A stretch of 64,000 nucleotides of DNA. Source: Hypericum androsaemum (taxonomy: Eukaryota; Streptophyta; Magnoliopsida; Malpighiales; Hypericaceae). The translations under genes were made by a program, and so were the position numbers. Position 1 is the stretch's first letter; each line of letters begins with the position of its first letter. Shown here piece by piece: positions 24,111 to 33,839 of this stretch. Under the pieces are notes generated by a model that had not been told where the DNA came from, made no database searches, and saw nothing but the letters and a program-made list of their open reading frames with translations. The stretch spans positions 7,866,707 through 7,930,706 of the forward strand of contig OZ023182.1 in assembly GCA_963995505.1 (NCBI GenBank). The letters are read 5' to 3'.

Positions 24111-25056
24111 GCCTCATCTAGAACTAGACCTGACCATTATTAGAATCCGATTTGTGATTCGATTCGTTATCAATTCGATTTGATTCGTTAAAAATTTGAT
24201 TCGAATTTGTCCATAGCAGAATTTAAAACGGTTTAAGATTTTTAGAATTCTTCAAACTGGAAATAAAAAAAAAGATATAGGGAGGCATGTGCCTCCCATC
24301 CATTCACTAACCCCATCACTTGGATGTGGACCTCATGAGGTCCATCCCATCCCATCCCCTCCTCTCAGCTGACGCGTCAGTTTTTGGTTTTTTTTTTTGT
24401 GTGAAAGAAAACCAAGTGTCATCCGTCCCATCTCATGACTAATTTGATAACTAACTTGATTTTATTCCTAACTCACGAATAACAATGTGGAAATTGAGCA
24501 ATAAGCTAATAAAATAGATCACCAAATGCAAGAGGAAGTGTTTACATTGAGGGTCTTGAGATTCTAATCGGATCATTATCATTCAATTCTCTCTCAAAAT
24601 TTACTAATTAGCTATATTAGTCATATTATTTACATAATCGATCACATTACTATCAAGTAGAACATTATATATCACATGGGTGGTGGGTGTTTCGATTTCT
24701 GCCTCGCCATCGTCCTTTTTGGTTAAGCTTTTGTTTTCGATTTTGCCTCAGCCATCGTCTTCTCCACCGCCACGGTCACTGTTCTCACCGGATTCGTACA
24801 TTGGCAGCAACGACTACTCGAGCCCAACTCTTGTCGATTATTTCTGCGATTGCTTTTGGTTCTGGTTCCGATTGCTTTTGCTTCTTCGTTCCGAGAGTTC
24901 ATCATTCATGGGATTTTGTTTTGGTTGTCATGTAGTTAATTTGGTTCTGCTGTAATTAATTTTAGTTCTCCTGCAAATATTGTTGATTCTCCTGGGATTA
25001 CTTTTTTTTGCTGGCGGTTACCGTGGAGGTTTTTATGATTTAGTAAGGGTATTTTA
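24111..25056. other. Intergenic, no gene supported
   Basis: It contains a local low-complexity run of GATTCG/AATTTG words (24150-24225) and several overlapping open frames at 24680-24955 on both strands. These frames are shadows of one another, with no domain. Confidence 0.45.
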
Positions 25057-25064
25057 GTAATTTA

Positions 25065-25777
25065 TAGGGATGGCAATGGGTAGGGTAGGGTAGGATATTG
25101 ATAGGACCCTACCCATACCCTAGTTTTTTTGGATGGACCCATACCCTACCCTCGACCTTATAAATTTTTTATTGTTAGATTCATACCCTACCCTCCTGGA
25201 GACCCAGGGTCTGCAGGGTCCGATCCTTTAACGTTCTGTATTTTGATATTTTTTAATCAAAACTTAATTTTTATATAAAATTTAAATAAATTCAAGACAT
25301 CTACTACGTTACACATCAACATTTATTAGAAATTTGATGAAACATCAAATTTTACAATTTAATTTCAATAGTCCAAGGTTTTTCTTTTAGAGTTTGAAGT
25401 ACATAAACAATTCAACAAAAGAAAAATATAGCATGTCAGCTTCTAGTGATCCATCATTCACGACATCTTCTAAGCTAGTTGCGGAATAACATAATAAATA
25501 TGTTAAAGTTAACCGTAAAGTATATTATATATATTATCAATACGGTCTAACAAGGGTCTAACTAAAGTCTAATTAGGGTAGAGTCTAAAATAGGGTAAAA
25601 ATGTAAGGGTATGGTCCGACCCACAGGGTCTAGCTAAGGATTCATACCCTACCCTAGACCCTACCTCTAAACATGGACCCATACCCATACTAGACCCAGT
25701 CAAAGTCAACATACCCTAGACCCGTAGGGTAAGGGTATGGTCCGACCCTCAGGGTATGGGTATTTCTGCCATCCCTA
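25065..25777 (+). mobile_element. hAT-like non-autonomous element with 8-bp TSD
   Basis: A 713-bp element whose ends are TAGGGATGGCAATGGG on the left and TTTCTGCCATCCCTA on the right, flanked by GTAATTTA (25057-25064) and GTAATTTT (25778-25785), an 8-bp duplication with one mismatch. Both subterminal regions are crowded with GGGTA/TACCC words, many in inverted orientation, which would allow extensive pairing. No coding capacity is present. The 8-bp duplication and terminal motif fit the hAT superfamily. Confidence 0.75.
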
Positions 25778-25785
25778 GTAATTTT

Positions 25786-27057
25786 ATGTTGCTATTTGAG
25801 ACATAAATTAATCATAGGGACTAATGAATTTATTTTCTTAAAACTTAAAGACCAATTTAGTAATGATAGTACCTATCATTAAACCACAGGGACTTTTGAG
25901 TTTTTTTTTCTTGTTTTTATCTGTACTGTATTGTAACCTCTTGTTTAATATAGATCTAGAGTCATCTTCATCCTTTAAAAAAAATTCAAGGTGTAAAAAA
26001 CATAGGATCATGTGGATCACAGGGCGGAATTCTGATGGTGTTTTAAATAATTAGGCAATCCTTGATTTTAAACAGCATAGAGAGATTGTAACAGCCTAGC
26101 CGCAGACTAGACCCGTGACACCTTATCACGTAAGTTTTTTTAATTAATTAATTAATGTCCGATGATGATGATAGTATTTGGTGTTCAAAGATTAGACATG
26201 AATATAGGTAAAGAGTGGGTTGGAGTTTGGACAAGATCCTCACAAAATGCAATGAAATATTAATATCAAGAAGTGGGCCCCTTTAGTTGTCGAAAAATAA
26301 GTGGCCCATTTCTGTTAACAAATCTAGGTCTGATCTGAAATTAACATCTGCTTTTGTAATATCAGTCCCAAGATCTTGCTCTGATCCGGTAAATTAATTC
26401 GTGCCATTCCTTGAAAATATCGTTCTTAAACGAGTTTGTAACAACTGTCCCGAATATCTTGCTCTTATCTCCAAAGATAATTTTGGACACCCTTGCTGAA
26501 TTTTGTACGATTTTCGTATACCAAATGATTATAGTTGAAAATTTTACGATAATTGTATGTCCGATGATTATGATTTTTTTTGAAAAATAAAATTTTACAT
26601 TAGTACATATCCCAAATTTAAACTCTAAATCTTTTTAAATTGACAATGCTTTAAAATTAACAACATCTTATACCGATAATTATGAATTTGCCAAGCTGCA
26701 AATTCAATTGTTGTAATTGTAAAAGGGAATAGAAAGACTACGGACCGTATCAGACAGACGTTAAGCCAAAAGATCCATCTCCAGCTCGCGGTCTGATGCA
26801 TTAAATTAGACTCGTCTGCCAAAACTAATTATATATGGCCACATGGGTTGTTCCTTTTTATTGTTACATGCTTAGCTGCTTCTTAGTTACTGATCTTTCT
26901 CTTTCCTACCAACTTGGACGATTTTTTTTCCGAAGATTTGATATTCAGAATCGAGTTTTTCTCATTCATAAAAAAAACAGAGATCGTGCCGAGATAGTTG
27001 CACGTGAGTACGCGCTATGATACACATAATTGAATCAATCATGCTTATTCGGGCTAT
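25786..27057. other. Intergenic, no gene seen
   Basis: AT-rich sequence without domains. Short frames around 25838-26054, 26625-26822 and 26835-27020 are not supported by anything. Confidence 0.5.
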
Positions 27058-27066
27058 TTTATTTTA

Positions 27067-27624
27067 GGAAAAAATCCCATTTAGTACCCTGTAGTTTTAG
27101 ACTTTCAGAATTAAGGTCATGTAGTTTCAAATTGAGAATTTAGTACCCTATAGTTTACACATTTTTTACCGGGCAGGTCCAGGACAGCTGCCCCACCATC
27201 TGAATTTGCCATGTCATATTTACGGTCTACATGACATGCCATCTCATCCTTTTTTATCAATGCAATTGATGACATGGCAAGTCATAAAATTTTAAAACGG
27301 TGCCAAATTTTTACATATTTTTCAAAATCATCAATTTTTAAAATTGATGACGTGGCAAGTCATAAAATTTTTGTATACTAAAATTTGGCACCACTTTAAA
27401 ATTTTATGACTTGCCACGTCATCAATTGCATGGATAAAAAAGGATGAGATGGCACGCCATGTAGACCGTAAATATGACATGACAAATCCAGTTGGCTGGG
27501 CAGATACCCTGGACCTGCCCGAGAAAAAATGTGTAAACTACAGGGTACTAAATTCTCAATTTAAAACCACGTGGTCTTAATTCTGAAAGTTTGAAACTAC
27601 ATGGTACTTAATGAGACTTTTTCC
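27067..27624. mobile_element. MULE fold-back element with 9-bp TSD
   Basis: This 558-bp element is almost entirely two long terminal inverted repeats of about 270 bp meeting near 27345. The outer ends start GGAAAAAATCCCATTTAGTA on the left, matched in inverse at the right end. A perfect 9-bp duplication TTTATTTTA flanks it (27058-27066 and 27625-27633), the Mutator hallmark. The inner arms contain GGGCAGGTCCAGGACAGCTG, a motif shared with the Pack-MULEs at 30053 and 41708. There is no coding capacity. Confidence 0.88.
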
Positions 27625-27818
27625 TTTATTTTATTTATATGTAGTTACCGATATAAAATCGGATATCATACGTGTCTATGCAGTTTTATTGTTTAAAAAT
27701 CATCAACGAAAAAATTTGCAATGTTAAAGTGGATAGTTGATAGATCTAAGTTACAAGAGATATAAATTAAGTAACGTTTTATCAAGATTTTTAGTTTAAA
27801 ATTGAGAGCATCACACGG

Positions 27819-28107
27819 TGTTAGAAATTCAGTAACTATAGAATAAAATGCGCAAAGAACACGGACGCAAGAGTTTACGTGGTTCGGCCTAATGCCTACG
27901 TCCACGGAGAGAAATGAGAACTTTTATTGATGGATCCAAGCCACAAAGCCATACAAAATCTTAGGGTAACATGCCTTTATAAAGAGGCAAACTCTTGTAC
28001 ATCGAGTAAGCTATCTATGTCTAATTAGAAGTCCAAAACCTAGTCCGAATAGAATAAAAAATAAGCCCCCAAAATATTTCCTCTTCAATTTCTTTACATC
28101 TCTAACA
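27819..28107 (-). repeat. RE2 3' LTR
   Basis: A 289-bp direct repeat of 29506-29794 with scattered substitutions. TGTTAGA and TCTAACA termini. Confidence 0.88.
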
Positions 28108-28308
28108 ATCTCTACCTTGGCGAGAAATCATCCCATGGACGAACCATGAAGCTTCATCCGAACTTCAACAAATTCCACCTTGATGAAAGACCGCCCTATG
28201 AAGAACCATGAGAACTTGAGAAACCAAACCGACTCTACCAGCTCTACCTTGACCATAGATACACCGCCATCAATAATACCATCTCAACTTTCTCTCTTCC
28301 TTTTTCGT

Positions 28309-29505
28309 TCAATCACTTAGAGCCAGGCCCAAGCTCGAGCAACTCCCGAGCTTGCTTGGCGTATTCTCTCCAAACTCCATCGAACTCCAACTAGCAAGTC
28401 CACCTGCTGAAGCAACCTTGCGACCAATAGACACGTCCTCTATTCTCTGGTCAGCCCCGTGCTCCGCAACCTCGAACTGCTTCTCCACTAGATGTTCTTG
28501 CCTCAAACTAATGCTACTTGCTATAGCATACAACGTGCAACCTTTTGTTCCACCAAGTAGAACCCTAGACATGCCACAAACTCTACCGTTCAACCTTGAG
28601 TGAGATACCTGATTCACCCGTGGTGCTACCAACGGCTTCGCATTCTTCATGCGAAACCTACCCAACACCTTTGATGTGCACGTCCCTTTAGACAACCATA
28701 GCAGGGCCCAGCTAACAATGCTTCTCCGAGATAACTATGGCTCATTGCCAACCATGCCTCCACGAAATAACCATAACTTGCTATCCATGTCTCCACGAAT
28801 CCCAACTATACTCAAACCATCGATGTCAAGCATTTGCTCCCTCATACGAACCAACCTTATATGACTTGAGCTTTTGCCAACTTCTTCAGACCCATTGATG
28901 TGACTCCACCTACAACAACATGCCTCACTAATCTGTAGGTATTCTCTTTCACCTTTCATCCATACGATCGCATCCTTCTCTACCTTCATTAGCATACCTT
29001 TATAACTATCACTGTTATAATCTAAGGTCCCTAATGAAAAGAGATTAACATGATGCATTGGACTTGATAAGACAGAAAGCCAATCACCATCCGACCCGTC
29101 TAAATATGTGGCCATGGTTGTGGATACCGATCCCTCCTTGTTGTCTTGATCTCTAGTTCGTCCTGGATAGTCTCCTTCATGTGCCCTTCTCCGCACTTGA
29201 AATCACTTCCATTGAACTTCTTTGACTTCGACCTGGATTCTCTTCCACAACTCAGTTGGTGGCTCCTCATCATCCGCCAAGCACAAGAGAATCTTCGCTA
29301 CCGCCTTGGCCTCCAACTCTTCCCACTCTTGCTCTTCCATCTTCTCGGACTTCTTCTCTGAGAGCGCGATGACCATCCCTTGTTGCATGAGGAGAACCTT
29401 GACACGCCATTGCCATAACCCGAAATTCGATGAACCATCAAACTTTACAAGAGCAAACTTTGCGCCGTGATCCGATATCCTCCAACCTTAGCTCTTGATA
29501 CCAAT
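28309..29505 (-). pseudogene. RE2 gag-pol fragments
   Basis: Reading on the minus strand: a copia gag N-terminus (VKFDGSSNFGLWQWRVKVLL at about 29389-29450, continuing to ELWKRIQ); then a block resembling the end of the protease and the pre-integrase region (HHVNLFSLGTLDYNSDSYK, 29030-29090); then a piece of late reverse transcriptase (VLGRFRMKNAKPLVAP, about 28600-28660) with unrecognised sequence after it. Integrase, the catalytic reverse transcriptase core and RNase H are missing. The 153- and 128-codon frames are remnants, not genes. Confidence 0.7.
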
Positions 29506-29794
29506 TGTTATGAATTCAGCAACTAGAGGACAAAACACGCAAAGAACACGGACACAAGAGATAACGTGGTTCGACCTAGTGCCTACGTCCACGGTAAGAA
29601 AGGAGAAATTTTATTGATGGATCCGAGTCACAAAGCTATACAAAATCTTAGGGTAACATGCCTTTATAAAGAGGCAAACCTTTGTACATCAAGTAAGCTA
29701 TCTAGGTCTAATTAGAAGTCCAAAACCTAGTCCGAATAGAATAGAAAACAAACTCACAAAATATTTCCTCTTCAATTTCTTAACATCTCTAACA
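29506..29794 (-). repeat. RE2 5' LTR
   Basis: Partner of 27819-28107. The primer-binding site lies directly to its left on the minus strand. Confidence 0.88.
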
Positions 29795-30340
29795 CATAAT
29801 TTTTTTTCACGATCTCTTATTTAATTTATACTCCAAAAAGAAAAGTTAAGTCTGCATAATTTTTCCGCAAAAAAGTCTGCATAAATTTTAGCATAATAAA
29901 CTTAATTTGAGAAGGAGCATTCAAAAAATCTTACAATTTATAAATAAAAAACCATGCATCGCATAATTATATTTAATATATTAGTAAAGAACTGAGCACA
30001 CTGCACATGAAAATTCTAAAACGTTTTATCATTATCACGGTCTTAATTTTATGAAAAAAGTTTTCTTTAATACCCTGTGGTATAGCCCAAAATTACTTTA
30101 GTACACTTTGGTAAAAAACTGACCAATCGAGTCATACTTATTCTAATTAATATCAAAAAGGTCCACGGGCAGCTGTCCGAACCCTTCCCGACCTGCCCGG
30201 ACCCTGCCCGTCCAAGTAAGCCAGCCACATCATCAATTTTATATGACGTGGCACCATCTCCCCTCTCTCCTCTCTCTCTCCTCCTTCCCCTTTCTTCTTC
30301 TTCTATTCTTCTTCTTCTTCTTCTGCTTCTTCTTCTTCTT

Positions 30341-30630
30341 AATCTGGACGTCTTGCTCAGCTCGGGCCATAGAATGCCCCGAATCACCATGGGAACTGTG
30401 ACCTACCATTTCCCGTCGAAACAAGTCATCATCTCTGCCTTCCTTGCCGCCATCGAGACTGGGTACCGCCACTTCGACACGGCGCAGCTCTATGGATCGG
30501 AAGAGGCTGTTGGCCTTGCAGTTAAAGAAGCGATGGATTGCGGGCTTATAAAGGGCCGCGACGAGATCTTCATCACGTCCAAGCTGTGGTGTACCGACGC
30601 TCATCCCGATCTGGTGCTTCCGGCGCTCAA
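30341..30630 (+). pseudogene. Captured aldo-keto reductase (AKR4-like) first-exon fragment
   Basis: It translates as the N-terminal third of a plant NADPH-dependent aldo-keto reductase: [17 protein letters not shown], then [20 protein letters not shown] with the catalytic Asp and Tyr, then [20 protein letters not shown] with the catalytic Lys. The barrel's later strands and the catalytic His are missing. The host start codon is not included. Translation from an ATG at 30248 inside the inverted repeat would give a 136-codon fusion with a Leu/Ser-rich leader, ending at 30658. It is therefore a truncated, chimeric open frame, not a functional enzyme gene. Confidence 0.85.
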
Positions 30631-30633
30631 CCC

Positions 30634-30880
30634 ATCAAATCCATCAATATGGATCTAGGAGCAAGAAACCCCAAGGCGGCGGCGTTCTCTGTTGTGGTTG
30701 TCAACTCGATCTTCTTTATGATTGCCGTGGTGGAAGCCATTGTGGTGCTTTCTCTATGCCACGTCATTAGCTACGCCTTCACCGACGGTGACACAGTGGC
30801 TGAGGCCGTGTCAGAGCTCTGTCCATTGCTGGCCGTCACCCTCGTTCTCAACGGCGTCCAGCTAGTCTTATCTGGTGAGT
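30634..30880 (+). pseudogene. Captured MATE (DTX-type) transporter exon fragment
   Basis: Starting in a different frame from the AKR fragment, it reads [19 protein letters not shown] (MATE proteins have NELGAGNPKAAAF here), then a hydrophobic helix, then [20 protein letters not shown] and [20 protein letters not shown]. These are characteristic of the C-terminal half of plant MATE efflux carriers. A canonical donor GTGAGT follows at 30875-30880 where MATE genes have an exon junction, so genomic DNA including intron was captured. A stop at 30883-30885 closes the frame if the intron is retained. Confidence 0.85.
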
Positions 30881-31339
30881 ATTAATTACAAGCAACTGTC
30901 CAAGGCTCGATTAAGTTTAAATTTTGAGAATCTAATTATATTAAATTTGGGTCATATTTTACTGTTTACGCAAAACTAGATCAGGCCGGTCAAAATTGAG
31001 GATGGCAGGGAAGAAGAAGAAGAAGAAGAAGAAGAAGAAGAAGAAGAGAAGAAAGGGGAAGGAGGAGAGAAGGGAGATGGTGCCACATCATCAAAAATTA
31101 ATGATGTGGCTGGCTTAGTTGGACGGGCAGGGTCCGGGCAGGTCGGGAAGGGTTCGGGCAGCTGCCCGTGGACCGTTTTTATGTTAATTGGAATAAGTAT
31201 GGCTCGATTGGTCAGTTTTTTATCACAGTGTACTAAAGTGATTTTGGGCTATACCACAAGGTACTAAAGTAGACTTTTTTCTAATTTTATTGGAGATGCG
31301 TCGTTATCTATTTCACAAAAGTCCATAAAATCTTCTTTA

Positions 31340-31722
31340 ACAGCCTGTTTGGAACCAATTCTCACAGGAAAAGAATCTCATTTATAATTCCTAATGGTTA
31401 TGGAAACGAATCACTTTCTTATTTTCTTGTTTGGAATCATAAGTTAAATTTTGAGAATTAATTTAAAATATTACATAACACCCTCCTAAGAATCCCAGGT
31501 GAGATATACATTTTTTTTCAAAGGGTATAATAGACATTTTACTACCAAATTCGGTTTAGTCCCCTACAAATCATACCTAATTTCAAAGGAATTCTAAATC
31601 TGGACTTTTAAACAAAATAGGAATTCATTTCTGAAAATATTTGGTTCCAAACAAATAAAATTTTTTAAAATTCCGGAAAAGAATTCCATTTTCTATTTTT
31701 AAATATTTTCAAACAGACTATA
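31340..31722. repeat. MITE-like element with GCCTGTTTGG ends
   Basis: The left end CAGCCTGTTTGGAACC and the right end CAAACAGACTATA are imperfect inverted copies of a terminus common in plant MITEs. The inside is AT-rich, with several GAATTC words near the right end. No coding capacity is seen. Target duplication is not clear. Confidence 0.4.
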
Positions 31723-32396
31723 AATACTTCGAATCTGCTGTCAATTTTATTGGGAATGATGAGAAACTGGGTATACATCACATCGTACTCATCAAAAAAA
31801 GTCATAAATCAACAACAACATCATATTTTGACTTAATTAAGCCAATTGAAATCAAGGTGAGTCCAACTTTTACTTGCATTAAAAAGGAGACCAACTTTTA
31901 ACTTTTTATGTCAAAAAAGTTGAGTGCCAAGACTATTATCCACTTAGCCAATATGAAGTAGCTTAGTGTGATTAAATTTTGAAAGAAGTTGATCATCGGC
32001 TAGTTGTTACTTGTTAATTAAAAAGAAATATGGGTGGATAAATTTGTTTACGACTACGTGAAAAGTTGGGCACCAAACATTACCTTCTTGTCACCTTTAT
32101 AAAGCGTGTATTAAATTAACAAGTTATAGTTAAAGTAAAACTTTTCGAATCTGATACATTGAAAATGCAATATTGTTTAATACTTGTTGATATAACTTTA
32201 CTATTATTTAAAATTTTATTCGCTTCGAACTAGAATTAATCATCAAGCGGGTGTTGAATGTATAAAAACATGTATTAAATTTTGGTTTTATCGTCTAAAA
32301 TTTCAAACAAGGTGCGGAAGCAACAAGGTTCGGAAGCAGGTGTAGTTGGTGGAGATTTTTTCCCCACGAAATATTCCACCAAGGTGGCCCAAATAA
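31723..32396. other. Intergenic, no gene seen
   Basis: AT-rich sequence with no domains or boundaries I can support. Confidence 0.5.
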
Positions 32397-32831
32397 TTTT
32401 TCTTAGGGCAAATTACCCTCACATTCCTGTACTTTGGTCACCCTCTCCCTAGGGTCCTTGGATTTTAGAAAAAGATTATCCCGTCCCTAAGTTTTGATGA
32501 TAATAGACTATCGGGTCCCTGGAGCCGGAATATTACATATTCTCCGGTGAACCTCTACTTGAAATGACCAAAATACCTCTCTCACTTAAAAAACAAAAAA
32601 ATCTGGATCTGAACCTTCTTCCTTCGTCTTCCCCGAATCAGAAGGTTCTCAGATAAACTCAACATCTGGGTTTCTCCACCTTCTCTCCAGAAACCACAAC
32701 AACCACAAATCCACGATCCAATCAAAGTAAAGTCACGAACTTGACCGAAATCATACAGCCAAAGCAAATCACATCTGTGAGCTAATTATTAATTATTAAA
32801 TATTCGCAAAAACCGACTGAACTATGTGAAA

Positions 32832-33839
32832 TTATCCCTTCATTCTAATCATAGTCTCTGGGAAGTCGATCTCCGAGGTCATCGTGTTCGTCGAGGAGCG
32901 GCGGATGTGAAATTGCCCTTGAAATCCCCAATTCCCAGGATGAACCCTAAATCCCAATTGCCGGAGACTGAAAATGTGAGGCCGGTGAAGCTCGATGCTT
33001 GAAATCCCCAATTCCCAGGATTGAAAGACCGAAGGCAAGCCGCGGATTCCAAGTCGCCCTGGGAACAAATAATCCGAGGCAATTGCATCGGGGCGACGGA
33101 GCTCCGGATGACGTGTTGGATGTCCCGGTGGACGGAGCTCCGGATGGCGGCGGCGTTCGTGGTGATGATGGAGAGCTTTCTCTCGCCCGATGGTCTCTAT
33201 CGAACAGTCTTCTTTTAGCCCGGACAGGAGATAAGTTACTGTCTCTGATTCTTCTAGCCCGGAATAGCTTTCTCTTGACGACGGAGGCGAGCGGGGTCGG
33301 CCAGGCCATTTGTCGTCGCTCGAGGAGGATGGCTGCGACGGGGAGGAGAGCGAGGAGGATGGCCGTGACAGAGAGGAGAGCGAGGAGGGCGGCCGCGACG
33401 GGGAGGAGAGCGAGTAGGATGGCTGCGACGGGGAGGAGAGCGAGGAGGACGGCCGTGACAGAGAGGAGAGCGAGGAGGACGGCCGCGACGGGGAGGAGAC
33501 CAAGGAGGACGGCTGCGGCGGGGAGGAGAGCGAGGAGGACGGCCGCGACGGACAGGAGAGCAAAAACCTTGGCTGCGACAGAGAGAAAATTGGGGTCCAG
33601 AGCTTGACAACGTCGTCGAGGATGCGGAGGAGGTCATCGACGAGGATCGCCGAGGGCATCGAGGATGGGAGGAGGTCGACGATGAGGGTCCTCGATAGCT
33701 GTCGGTGAAGTAAGGAAGGATCTGCATCCTCGACGATTGAGAGCCATAGTTCCTGAACGAAATTGGTGATTGGATCTGGGGAGAGTATTTTGATTTCTAA
33801 GAAGAAGATAAACATGCTTTCCAAGAAGAAGATAAACAT
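32832..33839 (-). CDS. Hypothetical 335-codon ORF inside a MULE, Ser/Pro/Arg repeat-rich
   Basis: I do not recognise this protein. It begins with a duplicated MFIFFLE-type segment and runs through about 100 non-repetitive residues (NFVQELWLSIVEDADPSLL, VDDLLRILDDVVKLW). A repeat region of about 85 residues follows, built from 10-residue units (SRPSSSLSSP, SQPSSSLSSP). A basic, His/Arg/Pro-rich C-terminus completes it. The repeat unit of 30 bp is divisible by three, so it also keeps open a 202-codon + strand frame (32999-33607) and a second minus frame (33254-33727). Openness is therefore weak evidence of coding. Expression is unknown; the frame may be an accident of the repeat. Confidence 0.3.
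   Translation of the reverse strand: MFIFFLESMFIFFLEIKILSPDPITNFVQELWLSIVEDADPSLLHRQLSRTLIVDLLPSSMPSAILVDDLLRILDDVVKLWTPIFSLSQPRFLLSCPSRPSSSLSSPPQPSSLVSSPSRPSSSLSSLSRPSSSLSSPSQPSYSLSSPSRPPSSLSSLSRPSSSLSSPSQPSSSSDDKWPGRPRSPPSSRESYSGLEESETVTYLLSGLKEDCSIETIGREKALHHHHERRRHPELRPPGHPTRHPELRRPDAIASDYLFPGRLGIRGLPSVFQSWELGISSIELHRPHIFSLRQLGFRVHPGNWGFQGQFHIRRSSTNTMTSEIDFPETMIRMKG
33331..33585. repeat. 30-bp minisatellite, about 8.5 units
   Basis: Exact 30-bp period. The units begin GGC(C/T)G and share GACGGGGAGGAGAGCGAGGA with a few substitutions; the last units decay towards 33585. Units alternate between GCGACGGGG and GTGACAGAG variants, which suggests that some expansion happened in blocks of more than one unit. 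Confidence 0.95.

Larger units (their letters stand above)
27819..29794 (-). mobile_element. RE2: internally deleted Ty1/copia element
   Basis: Two LTRs of equal length (289 bp) bound about 1.4 kb of internal DNA. The LTRs start TGTTA and end TCTAACA. On the minus strand the internal region begins next to the right LTR with TTGGTATCAAGAGC, a primer-binding site for initiator Met-tRNA, and ends at the left LTR with the purine tract AAGGTAGAGAT. The internal region keeps only pieces of gag, the pre-integrase region and reverse transcriptase. I found no matching 5-bp duplication, so the ends may have mutated or recombined. Confidence 0.85.
30053..31281 (+). mobile_element. Pack-MULE carrying aldo-keto reductase and MATE fragments
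   Basis: A 1,229-bp Mutator-like element with terminal inverted repeats of about 270 bp (30053 to about 30340, and about 31010-31281). It is flanked by a perfect 9-bp duplication TAATTTTAT (30044-30052 and 31282-31290). The outer ends read GAAAAAAG; the arms contain GGGCAGCTG and CCGACCTGCCCGG and end inside in (TTC)n/(GAA)n tracts. Between the arms lie two fragments of unrelated host genes (see next entries) and, to their right, MATE intron sequence. No transposase is present, so it depends on a MULE transposase elsewhere. Confidence 0.9.

Noticed and set aside
24680..24955. Overlapping ORFs on both strands
   Set aside because: Three frames of one short stretch, mutually shadowing, no domain.
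30248..30340. Leu/Ser-rich leader that looks like a signal peptide
   Set aside because: It is the translation of CTC and TTC microsatellite sequence in the MULE arm, not a real targeting signal.
33331..33585. CRISPR-like array
   Set aside because: The 30-bp units are contiguous without spacers, in a plant MULE: a minisatellite.
32999..33607. 202-codon + strand ORF in the minisatellite MULE
   Set aside because: Kept open by the 30-bp period; Arg/Ala-rich repeat product without other support.
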